A stretch of DNA of 64,000 nt, from the NCBI GenBank assembly GCA_029572935.1, contig JAKQHM010000052.1, positions 80,042 through 144,041 of the forward strand, written 5' to 3'. Below are positions 8,999 to 16,816 of this stretch, one piece after another (position 1 is the stretch's first letter; the number at the start of each line of letters is the position of its first letter). A program made the position numbers and the translations under genes. The DNA is from Bacteroidota bacterium (GTDB lineage Bacteria; Bacteroidota; Bacteroidia; Chitinophagales; Saprospiraceae). Under the pieces are notes generated by a model. That model did no database searches. It worked only from the letters and a program-made list of their open reading frames with translations, and was not told the origin of the DNA.

Positions 8999-9553
8999 TT
9001 ATTTAGCCGGTGGCAGGAGTACTCCGTCAATGATATAAATCAAGCCATTGGATGCAGGTACTGTGGCGATGACGTTGATGTTGTCGTTGACCATCATCTT
9101 GTCGCCCTGCATTTTGATGGTTACATTGTCTCCGTTTGCCATACCGATATTTTGTCCGTCAGATAAGTACTCCTGCTTGTAAACGCCCACAGCCACGTGG
9201 TATTCCAATATATTGCGCAGGTCATTCTTTTTTTCAGGTTTTACCAAACCTTCAACGGTACCTGCAGGCAATTTCGCAAAAGCATCGTTGGTGGGTGCAA
9301 ATACAGTAAAAGGTCCTGCATTGGAAATGTCATCCACGTACTCAGCCGCTTTCAGTGCGGTGACCAGGGTCGTGTGGTCAGGAGATCCCACAGCGATTTT
9401 GACTATGTCTTTTTGGGAAACATCGTCCTGCACCGCTTCCTGTCCTCCTGCTTGTGGAGTTTCTGCGGTTTCGGCTGCAGCTTGCTGTGTACCGGGATTG
9501 TTGCAGGCCCATGAGAATAGGACCATGGCGAAAAGTATCCATATATGTTTCAT
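8999..9553 (-). CDS. Fasciclin (FAS1) domain lipoprotein in the nos operon
   Basis: A 184-residue exported protein with one FAS1 domain over about residues 55-184: H1-like motif FTVFAPTNDAFA and H2-like motif NGLIYIIDGVLLPP. The start is the ATG at 9553, which yields a signal peptide ending in a cysteine (WAC, Cys17), so a lipoprotein is likely although the -3 residue is Ser. A Gln/Ala/Glu-rich linker follows. FAS1 domains mediate adhesion or protein contacts; here, between nosZ and nosL, a periplasmic scaffold or NosZ-partner role is plausible but unproven. Confidence 0.85.
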   Translation of the reverse strand: MKHIWILFAMVLFSWACNNPGTQQAAAETAETPQAGGQEAVQDDVSQKDIVKIAVGSPDHTTLVTALKAAEYVDDISNAGPFTVFAPTNDAFAKLPAGTVEGLVKPEKKNDLRNILEYHVAVGVYKQEYLSDGQNIGMANGDNVTIKMQGDKMMVNDNINVIATVPASNGLIYIIDGVLLPPAK

Positions 9554-9656
9554 AATTCTGATGTTTTTGTTTGAAGCAATTGAAAAATCCGGGAGCGGGC
9601 GGCACGGGAATATGGAACCGGCATACCCGCCCCGGAGAAACTTAGTTATGTTGTAA

Positions 9657-11636
9657 TTATTGGGCCGGATTGGCCTTTTTGGCACCAGTTGAGAAGGTCA
9701 GGGGCACATTGGATCCCGCAGGACTTACCCGCACATATCCCTGCATTTCCTGATGCAATGCAGAACAAAAGTCTGTGCAATACATAGGGAATACACCCAC
9801 TCTTTCAGGTTTCCACATCAGGGTCTGAGTTTCACCCGGCATGATCAGCAGCTCTGCATTGTTGGCGCCTTTGACTGCAAATCCGTGGGGTACATCCCAG
9901 TCCTGCTCGAGGTTGGTCACATGAAAATAGACGACATCTCCTACTTTAACACCTTCGATATTGTCGGGGACAAAATGGGATCTGATGGAAGTCATATACA
10001 CATGGACCTCGTTTCCTTTGCGTTCTACCCTTGCATTTTTTTCTCCCAGGGCAGCGTATGGATTTTTGTTTTCCTCCAGCTTGTAAATTTTGGTGCTGTT
10101 TGGTTTGATCAGTTCAGCCGGAATGGCTTCGGCGTAGTGAGGTTCGCCGATGGTGGGAAAGTCAAGAAGAAGCTTCATCTTGTCTCCATCTATGGAATAA
10201 AGCTGGGCACTTTGCGTCAACTCAGGACCTGTGGGAAGATACCTGTCTTTGGTAATTTTATTGTAGGCAATCACGTATTTTCCCCAAGGTTTTTTGGTAG
10301 GTCCGCCGGGTACGCAAAGGTGACCGATGGAATAATAGGTAGGCACGCGATCCAAAACAGTCAGGTCACTCACCCTCCATTTTACGATTTCAGAAGATAC
10401 GAAGAAGGATGTATAGGCATTTCCCTTGTCGTCAAATTCTGTGTGCAAGGGACCCAATCCGGGCTTTTGCACCTCACCATGCAAAACGGCATCGTATTTC
10501 AAAACAGGTATGCCTTCAAATTCGCCGTCAAAATTTTTCTGCTCAATGGCTGCCTGGATCTTTGTGAAAGAAAAGACAGGGATCACCGCTGCCAGTTTAC
10601 CACTGCCTACGATATACTCACCGGTGGGATCGGTGTCACAACCATGTGGAGATTTGGGACAAGGCATGAAGTAAACCATATCGGGAAGTTCCTTGGGGTC
10701 CAGCACGAGCACTTCGGTTTTGATTTCGCTGGTGGCCATGTGCGTTTCTTCATTATACACGTTATGGGCATAACGGACTGTTTTCTTCGTGCCTTTGCCG
10801 GATTTTACATATTCCTCTGCTTTTTTCCAGTTGACCGCCATAATAAAGTCCTTGTCCTTCTGTGAAGCATTTACTTCCAGCAATGTATTGGCCTGCTCTG
10901 AGTTGTAGCAGGAGAAGAAAAACCATCCGTGGGATTTTCCTTTTCCGGCCCTGGCCAGGTCAAAGTTCACACCCGGCAACATCAGCTGGAAAGCGATGTT
11001 CATGTTTCCATTGTTGGGATCCACAGAGATAAAGCTGACAGTACCCCGGAAATTTTCTTTGTAAGACTCAATCGGGACATCCACTTTGTCCCCCATGGGC
11101 ACGCTGAATCTCGTTCCGGCCACCACGTATTCTGTATTTTCTGTGATGAAAGGGGACGAGTGGTTGCCACCACTGTTGGGGATCTCAATGATCTCAACCG
11201 TGCGGAAGGTTTTCAGATCAAGGCGTGCGATCCTCGGCGTGTTGTTGGCATTGCCAAAAGCCCATCTGCCATCATGGATGCCATCCTTTGTAGACAAAGC
11301 AGGATGGTGTAAATCATCCCAAGGGACAAAACCATGAGAGGTATTCAGCATGGGTTTTGTTTCTTCGGAATAACCATATCCTTTTTCGGGATCCACGGAA
11401 AATACCGGTATCACGCGGAACAATCTTCCGGAAGGGAGTCCGTATACGGACATCTGACCTGAAAATCCCCCGGAAACGAAGTTGTAGAATTCATCGTATT
11501 TTCCAGGAGCAACGTAGGCCTTCACAGCTGCGTCTCCCTGGACTGCTGTCTGCATGCCTTTTGGCTTGCAACCCACTGCTGCAAAGAATCCAATCAGGAT
11601 TATAGCAACAGGTAGTTTTAATGTAATTTGTTTCAT
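9657..11636 (-). CDS. nosZ: Nitrous oxide reductase NosZ, Sec-type (clade II)
   Basis: The 659-residue terminal reductase of denitrification, N2O to N2, in the periplasm. The beta-propeller carries seven histidines in NosZ-typical contexts (DDLHHP at 110-111, GGNHSS at 159, SPHGCD, PLHTEF, GHLCV, EPHYAE) for the four-copper CuZ site. The C-terminal cupredoxin domain carries the CuA ligands H584, C620, C624, H628 and M631 (C-x3-C-x3-H-x2-M). The leader has no twin-arginine motif, and DDxHH-type sequence plus a Sec leader mark clade II. The leader ends in AAVGC (Cys23), so the enzyme may be lipid-anchored. Follows the cytochrome gene by 41 bases. Confidence 0.97.
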   Translation of the reverse strand: MKQITLKLPVAIILIGFFAAVGCKPKGMQTAVQGDAAVKAYVAPGKYDEFYNFVSGGFSGQMSVYGLPSGRLFRVIPVFSVDPEKGYGYSEETKPMLNTSHGFVPWDDLHHPALSTKDGIHDGRWAFGNANNTPRIARLDLKTFRTVEIIEIPNSGGNHSSPFITENTEYVVAGTRFSVPMGDKVDVPIESYKENFRGTVSFISVDPNNGNMNIAFQLMLPGVNFDLARAGKGKSHGWFFFSCYNSEQANTLLEVNASQKDKDFIMAVNWKKAEEYVKSGKGTKKTVRYAHNVYNEETHMATSEIKTEVLVLDPKELPDMVYFMPCPKSPHGCDTDPTGEYIVGSGKLAAVIPVFSFTKIQAAIEQKNFDGEFEGIPVLKYDAVLHGEVQKPGLGPLHTEFDDKGNAYTSFFVSSEIVKWRVSDLTVLDRVPTYYSIGHLCVPGGPTKKPWGKYVIAYNKITKDRYLPTGPELTQSAQLYSIDGDKMKLLLDFPTIGEPHYAEAIPAELIKPNSTKIYKLEENKNPYAALGEKNARVERKGNEVHVYMTSIRSHFVPDNIEGVKVGDVVYFHVTNLEQDWDVPHGFAVKGANNAELLIMPGETQTLMWKPERVGVFPMYCTDFCSALHQEMQGYVRVSPAGSNVPLTFSTGAKKANPAQ

Positions 11637-11647
11637 ATGGACTTGAT

Positions 11648-11655
11648 TAATGGAT
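11648..11655 (-). repeat. Octamer repeat copy in the nosZ leader
   Basis: TAATGGAT on the plus strand (ATCCATTA in the direction of nosZ), 12-19 bases before the nosZ ATG, inside the inverted repeat ATTAAT-GG-ATTAAT (11646-11659). The same octamer occurs before the cytochrome gene and twice, inverted, in the operon promoter region. Confidence 0.5.
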
Positions 11656-11677
11656 TAATTTCTATAAGTTGGATATA

Positions 11678-12145
11678 TTATTGTTCGCCGTCATTTTTGC
11701 GCATAAATTCCAAAACCTGACGAGCTTCTTCAGAACTGATGTTTTGGTTGGGCATACGTACGAGACATTGTTCCAGAAGTTTTTGTGCTTCTTCATCTTT
11801 TTCCAGCATCATGTCCACATTGGTGATCATGTTGATGATCCAGGCAGGTTGTCTTTTTTTAGTGATACCTGCCCAACCAGGACCTACCAGTCTTTCATCT
11901 GTCAGTTTGTGGCAGGCCAGACACTTAAGGTCATAAACATTTTGGCCCCCCTTGACCCAATCCTGGTTCAGTGGATTGGCAAGGGTAATGTCCTTGTCTT
12001 CCACCAGGGTGCCATGTACCTCCGGCTGGTTTTCAGAGAGTTTTGAAATATCTACCGGGGGAAGTTCTTTTTTTACTCCGCCACTGCATGCGATGAGAAA
12101 GAGGGTAACTAGAGATCCGAGAATTGCAAAAATTTGATTTTTCAT
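11678..12145 (-). CDS. Class I c-type cytochrome lipoprotein, first gene of nos operon
   Basis: A 155-residue lipoprotein cytochrome with lipobox LIAC (Cys20), a single haem site CLACH (Cys75-His79), and a probable distal methionine at M131 in RMPNQNIS. It is the first gene of the nos operon and is followed after 41 bases by nosZ. By position it is the likely electron donor to NosZ, taking electrons from the quinol-oxidising chain; no nosR, nosG/H or nosB gene is present in the window. The donor role is inferred from context. Confidence 0.9.
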   Translation of the reverse strand: MKNQIFAILGSLVTLFLIACSGGVKKELPPVDISKLSENQPEVHGTLVEDKDITLANPLNQDWVKGGQNVYDLKCLACHKLTDERLVGPGWAGITKKRQPAWIINMITNVDMMLEKDEEAQKLLEQCLVRMPNQNISSEEARQVLEFMRKNDGEQ

Positions 12146-12159
12146 AACTAAGTTTTTAT

Positions 12160-12172
12160 TAATAATGGATAA
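12160..12172 (-). repeat. 13-bp direct repeat copy in the cytochrome leader
   Basis: TAATAATGGATAA at 12160-12172 recurs exactly at 12229-12241, where it forms the left arm of the palindrome downstream of the -7 element. This copy is 15-27 bases upstream of the cytochrome ATG and contains the octamer TAATGGAT. Confidence 0.55.
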
Positions 12173-12231
12173 ACAGGTCTATTATATGAGCCTGGTTCAA
12201 TAGAAAGCTTGTTTTCGATTTCATTTACTAA

Positions 12232-12253
12232 TAATGGATAACGATATCCATTA
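12232..12253. promoter_or_regulatory. Palindromic operator candidate over the nos transcript start
   Basis: TAATGGATA and TATCCATTA are perfect 9-base inverted arms separated by ACGA. The site begins about nine bases downstream of the proposed -7 element on the minus strand, covering the expected +1 to +24 region, where a bound repressor would block the nos operon. The neighbouring Rrf2 protein is the obvious candidate ligand; this is inference. Confidence 0.5.
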
Positions 12254-12261
12254 ATTATGGG

Positions 12262-12291
12262 CAAAGGTAGCCTGGACTATATATGTAACAA
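12262..12291 (-). promoter_or_regulatory. Promoter of the nos operon
   Basis: Read on the minus strand: ATTG at 12292-12289, a 19-base spacer, then TACCTTTG at 12269-12262, matching the Bacteroidota -33/-7 pattern (TTTG, TAnnTTTG). Transcription should begin near 12256, giving a leader of about 110 bases before the cytochrome ATG. Confidence 0.65.
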
Positions 12292-12303
12292 TGACAGCTG
12301 TCA
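12292..12303. promoter_or_regulatory. TGAC-N4-GTCA palindrome, CRP/FNR-family box candidate
   Basis: TGACAGCTGTCA is a perfect 12-base palindrome whose TGAC-N4-GTCA core matches the half-sites of DNR/NNR-type CRP/FNR regulators (TTGAC-N4-GTCAA), with the outer bases imperfect. Its centre is about 41.5 bases upstream of the predicted nos transcript start, the classical activator position for this family. Confidence 0.45.
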
Positions 12304-12373
12304 GTATAAACGATGATATTGATCAGGTATGGTTTCTTATTAAATATTCATTTTTGCGCATTAATGAGACACA

Positions 12374-12823
12374 GTGGTATTCACGAAAGGATTCAGCTAT
12401 AGTATCAAAGTACTGATCTATCTGGCTATTCACAAATCGGAGGAAAGGTCCATCGGATCAAAAGAAATTTCGAAGAAGCTCGATATTCCGGTCGCCTTTG
12501 TTTCCAAGATTTTAAGAAATCTGGTTGAGGCCGAAATGATCATTTCCCACAAGGGACCACAGGGCGGATTTCGGTTTTTGGATTCCACGCTGGATCTTCC
12601 GCTCGCAGATGTCATATTGATCACGGATCAGAGAGATTATTTTACTAAAATCTGTGTACTGCATTTTAACGCCTGCAATGCAAAGAAACCCTGTCCGCTG
12701 CACCATCTACTGGTACCGGTAAACGAAGAATTGAAGAAATTTTTTGAAAAAACCCGATTTCGTCAATTGTTGGAGGAGAACAACCAGGAGATACTGGAAA
12801 GGATATACAAAAGAACAGAGTAA
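12374..12823 (+). CDS. Rrf2-family transcriptional regulator (NsrR/IscR-like)
   Basis: A 149-residue winged-helix regulator divergent from the nos operon. The N-terminus is the Rrf2 HTH (start of type FTKGFSYSIKVLIYLA, recognition region VAFVSKILRNL, wing KGPQGGF). Three cysteines, C94, C101 and C107 (C-x6-C-x5-C), sit where NsrR and IscR bind an iron-sulfur cluster, so it may sense NO, oxygen or Fe-S status. The start is GTG at 12374: there is an in-frame stop just upstream and no nearby ATG in frame. Expected to control the adjacent nos genes, and perhaps itself, through sites in the shared 228-base region. Confidence 0.88.
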   Translation: MVFTKGFSYSIKVLIYLAIHKSEERSIGSKEISKKLDIPVAFVSKILRNLVEAEMIISHKGPQGGFRFLDSTLDLPLADVILITDQRDYFTKICVLHFNACNAKKPCPLHHLLVPVNEELKKFFEKTRFRQLLEENNQEILERIYKRTE

Positions 12824-12826
12824 TGT

Positions 12827-13156
12827 TCAACTGTGATGGACACGGGGAAATAATTCTTCATCCACTTCCAGGGTGGTTCGAAAGGCCACAAAGTGGCCGG
12901 CAAACCTATCTATATGTTTTTTCTGAAGAGCGGGAGCACTGAGGCTCATGTATTTGCTCAATTTTTCCCGTGAAGGGCAGTCATACAAGACTGAGTAGGT
13001 ATCTCCGTCGCTGTCATCTGAGTCCAGTTTTGACAGTCTGCATTTAATAAAATAACCTGTATCCAGCACTTCCGGGATGTGTACCGATTTCATCCACTGA
13101 AGCCATTCACTGCACTTTTCCGGAGCTATTTTGACTGTGACGTGGTACATGATCAT
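12827..13156 (-). CDS. DUF4286 family protein
   Basis: A 109-residue soluble protein of the DUF4286 family (N-terminus MIMYHVTVKI, then EWLQWMKSVHIPEVLDTG), widespread in Bacteroidota with no known reaction; the fold looks like a small ferredoxin-like dimer. I choose the ATG at 13156 because MIxYxVTV is the family N-terminus; the upstream extension has no support. It converges with the Rrf2 gene, with only three bases between stops. Confidence 0.8.
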   Translation of the reverse strand: MIMYHVTVKIAPEKCSEWLQWMKSVHIPEVLDTGYFIKCRLSKLDSDDSDGDTYSVLYDCPSREKLSKYMSLSAPALQKKHIDRFAGHFVAFRTTLEVDEELFPRVHHS

Positions 13157-13237
13157 AAGACAATGTTTAAATGGGTACAAAGTTAAGGATATCCCGGCCA
13201 GTCGTGAGGATAATCCCCGATATATGATTATGTTCCT

Positions 13238-13245
13238 TAATTTTG
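13238..13245 (+). promoter_or_regulatory. -7 element upstream of purH
   Basis: TAATTTTG matches TAnnTTTG and lies 19 bases before the purH ATG; no clear TTTG at the -33 position. Confidence 0.35.
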
Positions 13246-13263
13246 CGTTTCCAATCCCCCGAC

Positions 13264-14751
13264 ATGGACTCCAGACGCATACAATCCGCATTGATTTCTG
13301 TTTTCAACAAAGAGGGCCTTGAGCCCATCATTCGCCTGATGCACGATATGGGCATTGTGATGTATTCCACCGGCGGTACCCAGGAATATATCGAATCCCT
13401 GGAAGTTCCCGTGGTCAGTGTAGAAACCATTACAGGGTACCCATCTATTCTGGGCGGCCGGGTCAAAACCCTGCACCCTAAGGTCTTCGGTGGTATTCTG
13501 GCCATGCGCAATGAAGATCACCTCAGCCAGCTGGCCCATTTTCAAATCCCTTCCATCGACCTCGTCGTTGTGGATCTGTATCCCTTTGAAGAAACCCTGG
13601 CCTCCACCGACGACGAATCTGCCATCATTGAGAAAATTGATATCGGAGGTGTTTCCCTCATCCGGGCCGCCGCTAAAAATTTCAAAGACGTCGTCGTGAT
13701 TGGTTCAAGGCAAGGGTATGCTGCATTAAAGGATATTTTGGGCAACAATGGCATCACCCGAATGGAAACGCGCAAAAAACTGGCGTATGAGGCATTTTCC
13801 GTAACGGCCAGGTACGATACCCTTATCCGCGATTACTTTGCAGGCGGTATGGGAAGAATCTCTTTGAGGTATGGAGAAAATCCCCACCAGAAAGCATGGT
13901 TTGAGGGGGATCTGGGACTCGAGTACCTACATGGCAAGGAGTTGTCCTATAACAATATACTGGATGTCGATGCTGCCATGAACCTTATGTCGGATTTTAA
14001 ATCAGAAAATCCGTGTTTTGCCATTTTGAAGCACAACAATGTCTGTGGTATTGCAGTGCGCGATACCCTGGCCGCTGCCTGGAAGGATGCACTAGCTGGA
14101 GATCCTGTTTCTGCATTTGGCGGGATCCTGATCTGCAACCGTCCGGTGGATCTTCAGACCGCGACTGAAATTGACAAACTGTTTTACGAGGTCCTGATTG
14201 CTCCTGATTTTGATATGGATGCTTTTGGGCTGCTCAGTTCCCGAAAAGCCAGAATTCTGATGAAAGTGATCAGCTGGCCTCAAGGTCGGGTCCAGGTGCG
14301 GACGGCACTCTCTGGGCAATTGATCCAGCAAAAGGACAGCGCACTCCCCCGGGAGTCTGACCTAAAACCGGTAACCGTACTTCATCCCGATGAACGCGAG
14401 ATCCGGGATCTCTTGTTTGCTGCTAAATGCACCAAGCATTTGAAATCCAATGCCATTGCCCTTGTACGAGACAGCCAGCTCATCGGAATGGGTTGTGGCC
14501 AGACATCCAGAGTGGATGCCTGCCGACAGGCCATTGCCAAGGCCCTTGCTATGGGATTTGAGACGACAGGCTCAGTTCTTAGCTCTGAGGCGTTTTTTCC
14601 TTTTCCGGATTGTGTGGAGCTGGCTGCAGAAGCCGGGGTGACAGCCATCATCCAGCCAGGCGGTTCGGTCAATGACGAAAAAAGTATCAACCGGGCAAAT
14701 GAACTGGGAGTCAAGATGGTACTCTCTGGAATCAGACAATTTAAACACTAG
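13264..14751 (+). CDS. purH: Bifunctional IMP cyclohydrolase/AICAR formyltransferase
   Basis: Catalyses the last two steps of purine synthesis: formyl transfer from 10-formyl-THF to AICAR, then ring closure to IMP. 495 residues, close to the normal 500-525. The N-terminal MGS-like cyclohydrolase domain (VMYSTGGTQEYI, GGRVKTLHPKVFGGIL) is followed by the transformylase domain with the catalytic Lys-His in LKHNNVCG and the end motif IQPGGSVND. The start is the ATG at 13264 (MDSRRIQSAL); the longer frame would begin with TTG in the promoter. coaX follows after 11 bases. Confidence 0.97.
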   Translation: MDSRRIQSALISVFNKEGLEPIIRLMHDMGIVMYSTGGTQEYIESLEVPVVSVETITGYPSILGGRVKTLHPKVFGGILAMRNEDHLSQLAHFQIPSIDLVVVDLYPFEETLASTDDESAIIEKIDIGGVSLIRAAAKNFKDVVVIGSRQGYAALKDILGNNGITRMETRKKLAYEAFSVTARYDTLIRDYFAGGMGRISLRYGENPHQKAWFEGDLGLEYLHGKELSYNNILDVDAAMNLMSDFKSENPCFAILKHNNVCGIAVRDTLAAAWKDALAGDPVSAFGGILICNRPVDLQTATEIDKLFYEVLIAPDFDMDAFGLLSSRKARILMKVISWPQGRVQVRTALSGQLIQQKDSALPRESDLKPVTVLHPDEREIRDLLFAAKCTKHLKSNAIALVRDSQLIGMGCGQTSRVDACRQAIAKALAMGFETTGSVLSSEAFFPFPDCVELAAEAGVTAIIQPGGSVNDEKSINRANELGVKMVLSGIRQFKH

Positions 14752-14762
14752 CATATCCCCAA

Positions 14763-15491
14763 TTGGCGAATCTGACCATCGATATGGGCAATACCCGAAT
14801 CAAATTGGGTATGTTTGAGCGCAACATCCTGACTGGATGGGCATCTTTTCATTATGATCAGGAAGGCGAATTGATGGCATGGATGGAGGATCATCCCGTG
14901 GATTCATCCATTTTATCTTCTGTAAAAAGTGCGGATCATCCTTTGGTAAGAGAAATTCAGACCAGATTCAATCCAAACCGATTTAACGGAAGATCTCCAT
15001 TGCCTGTTTTACTGCAATACCAAACCCCCGATACTCTGGGGCAGGATCGAATAGCTGCCTTGTGCGGAGGTCAGGCTCTTTACCCGGAAAGGGATTTGTT
15101 CATTGTGAATGCGGGCAGTTGCATCACCTATGATCTGCTCACGAGATCAGGTATTTTTGAAGGAGGAAACATAGCACCCGGTATGAAAATGCGATGGCAG
15201 GCCATGCACGAGTTTACCGGCAGGTTGCCGCTGGTGGATCCCGATCAACGCGTAGAAAATGACCAAATTTTGGGAAGAAACACTATAGAAGCACTGCTCT
15301 TGGGTGTAACTCAGGGAATCCAGGCTGAGATCGATCATTATTTTTCCATATTAAAATTAAAATACCCCGGTCTGGAGCTCGTTATGTCTGGTGGCGACGC
15401 GGTCTACCTCTCCGCACTGGAGGGTCGGGCTATGATCCTTGAACCCAATCTGGTCCTGTATGGACTGAACCAAATACTTCAACATTCATGA
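14763..15491 (+). CDS. coaX: Type III pantothenate kinase
   Basis: Phosphorylates pantothenate, the first step of coenzyme A synthesis, in the cytosol. 242 residues of the ASKHA fold: phosphate loop DMGNTRIKLG near residues 7-16, GQDRIAAL near 97-104, and NAGSCITYDLL with the acidic catalytic residue. The start is TTG at 14763, needed to retain the conserved LTIDMGNT strand; the next ATG would cut into the phosphate loop. Its stop overlaps the next gene by four bases. Confidence 0.93.
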   Translation: MANLTIDMGNTRIKLGMFERNILTGWASFHYDQEGELMAWMEDHPVDSSILSSVKSADHPLVREIQTRFNPNRFNGRSPLPVLLQYQTPDTLGQDRIAALCGGQALYPERDLFIVNAGSCITYDLLTRSGIFEGGNIAPGMKMRWQAMHEFTGRLPLVDPDQRVENDQILGRNTIEALLLGVTQGIQAEIDHYFSILKLKYPGLELVMSGGDAVYLSALEGRAMILEPNLVLYGLNQILQHS

Positions 15492-16816
15492 AAAGAAATT
15501 TCCTGTTCCTGGCTATGTTATTCTGCGCGGCGGGAGCCGGCGCCCAGAACTACGAATTTTCACCCTTATCCCGTTTTGGTCTGGGTGACTTGCAAAGATT
15601 GAGATCCCCCTTTTCACTGCACATGGGTGGAGCCGGGGTAGCCTATACCCATGCAGATGAATTTAATTTCAGCAATCCCGCTTCTCTCGGTTTCTTGAAG
15701 ATCACGGATGCGGAACTGGGATTCTATGCCCGCTATAACGAGCTCAGCGATCCCGGAGACAATACTGCAACGGACTGGTCCGGTAATATGAATTACATTC
15801 AGCTTGGTATCCCCCTGTTTAATTCAATCAATCAGGCACTGGAGCGAAAAGAGGTGAAACATCCCATGGGAATCAGTCTCGGCCTCAGTCCTTACTCCAA
15901 TACCGGATACCGCTATGTTGTACAGGACAGTTCGGATCTGGGTGGAAGGACCATCCGCGAGCAGGAAGGCCAGGGTGGATTAAGTAAGTTCATTCTGGGA
16001 TATGGGTATCGCCACGGAAATTTCGGAATGGGAATTTCCGCATCCTACATTTTTGGATCGGTACAATACAGCCAATCCTACCGCTTTCCAGACCTTCCCG
16101 GATCCGCTGGAGATTATTCGCAGGATAGATTTCATGGGGACGGATTTGAGCTGGGCCTGGGATTTATTTATAGTCACCGGGTCAATAAAAAATCCATGGC
16201 TAAGGATAAATCCATCAAGGCACAAACCCTCAATTTTGGATTCAATCTGATCCTGCCCTCACAGTTGAATTTTTCACGGGATTTCCTGCAATATTCCAGA
16301 TTAAATGTGGCAGGAGGTGTCGTAGATACGATCCGCTACGAACAGGATTCCCGCAGTACGGCCAGCACCCCTTTAAAGATCACCATGGGTGTGTCTTACA
16401 ACCATAAAGATAAAAGGATCTTGATGGCCGATCTGAGTTACGAATCCTGGGGTTCTGCCAGTCTGCACGATTCCGGAAAAGGAACGCTCGCTGATTTTAT
16501 CCGCATTCAGGCAGGAGGCATGTGGAAACCCTCACCTTCCGGATATGCCAGACTTTTCAACAGGAGTCAATACCGATATGGCATTTTCTATGAAAATGGA
16601 TACATCCAGTCCGGAGGCAAGGCCCTCATGGGCTATGGTTTGACTGCGGGGATTGCGCTGCCTTTTACTTTTCAGAGACAACTGGCTGTCATCAACCTGG
16701 GTATAGAAGCCGGCATGACCGGGATCAGCGAACTCGTTAGTTCCCGTTACATCCGGATCAACGCAGGTGTACGACTCAACGACAATGAGTGGTTTTTGAA
16801 AAGAAGGTACAACTAA
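15488..16816 (+). CDS. Outer-membrane beta-barrel protein next to coaX
   Basis: A 442-residue exported protein: signal peptide MKRNFLFLAMLFCAAGAGAQ, then a series of aromatic-ended amphipathic strands with GG turns, typical of an outer-membrane barrel of the FadL-like type (opening with SRFGLGDLQ and AGVAYTHADEFNFSNPASLGFL). Such a barrel directly after coaX is a common Bacteroidota arrangement. Transport substrate unknown. The ATGA overlap with coaX indicates one transcript; a 500-base gap follows, so the usual downstream genes are missing here. Confidence 0.8.
   Translation: MKRNFLFLAMLFCAAGAGAQNYEFSPLSRFGLGDLQRLRSPFSLHMGGAGVAYTHADEFNFSNPASLGFLKITDAELGFYARYNELSDPGDNTATDWSGNMNYIQLGIPLFNSINQALERKEVKHPMGISLGLSPYSNTGYRYVVQDSSDLGGRTIREQEGQGGLSKFILGYGYRHGNFGMGISASYIFGSVQYSQSYRFPDLPGSAGDYSQDRFHGDGFELGLGFIYSHRVNKKSMAKDKSIKAQTLNFGFNLILPSQLNFSRDFLQYSRLNVAGGVVDTIRYEQDSRSTASTPLKITMGVSYNHKDKRILMADLSYESWGSASLHDSGKGTLADFIRIQAGGMWKPSPSGYARLFNRSQYRYGIFYENGYIQSGGKALMGYGLTAGIALPFTFQRQLAVINLGIEAGMTGISELVSSRYIRINAGVRLNDNEWFLKRRYN

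Noticed and set aside
9753..10865. Long 370-codon frame opposite nosZ
   Set aside because: It is antisense to highly conserved nosZ coding sequence and its translation has no protein-like pattern; it exists because of codon bias of nosZ.
12313..12330. FNR-type TTGAT-N4-ATCAA site near the Rrf2 gene
   Set aside because: Only TTGATCAGG is present; the second half-site is missing, so I prefer the TGAC-N4-GTCA palindrome further left.
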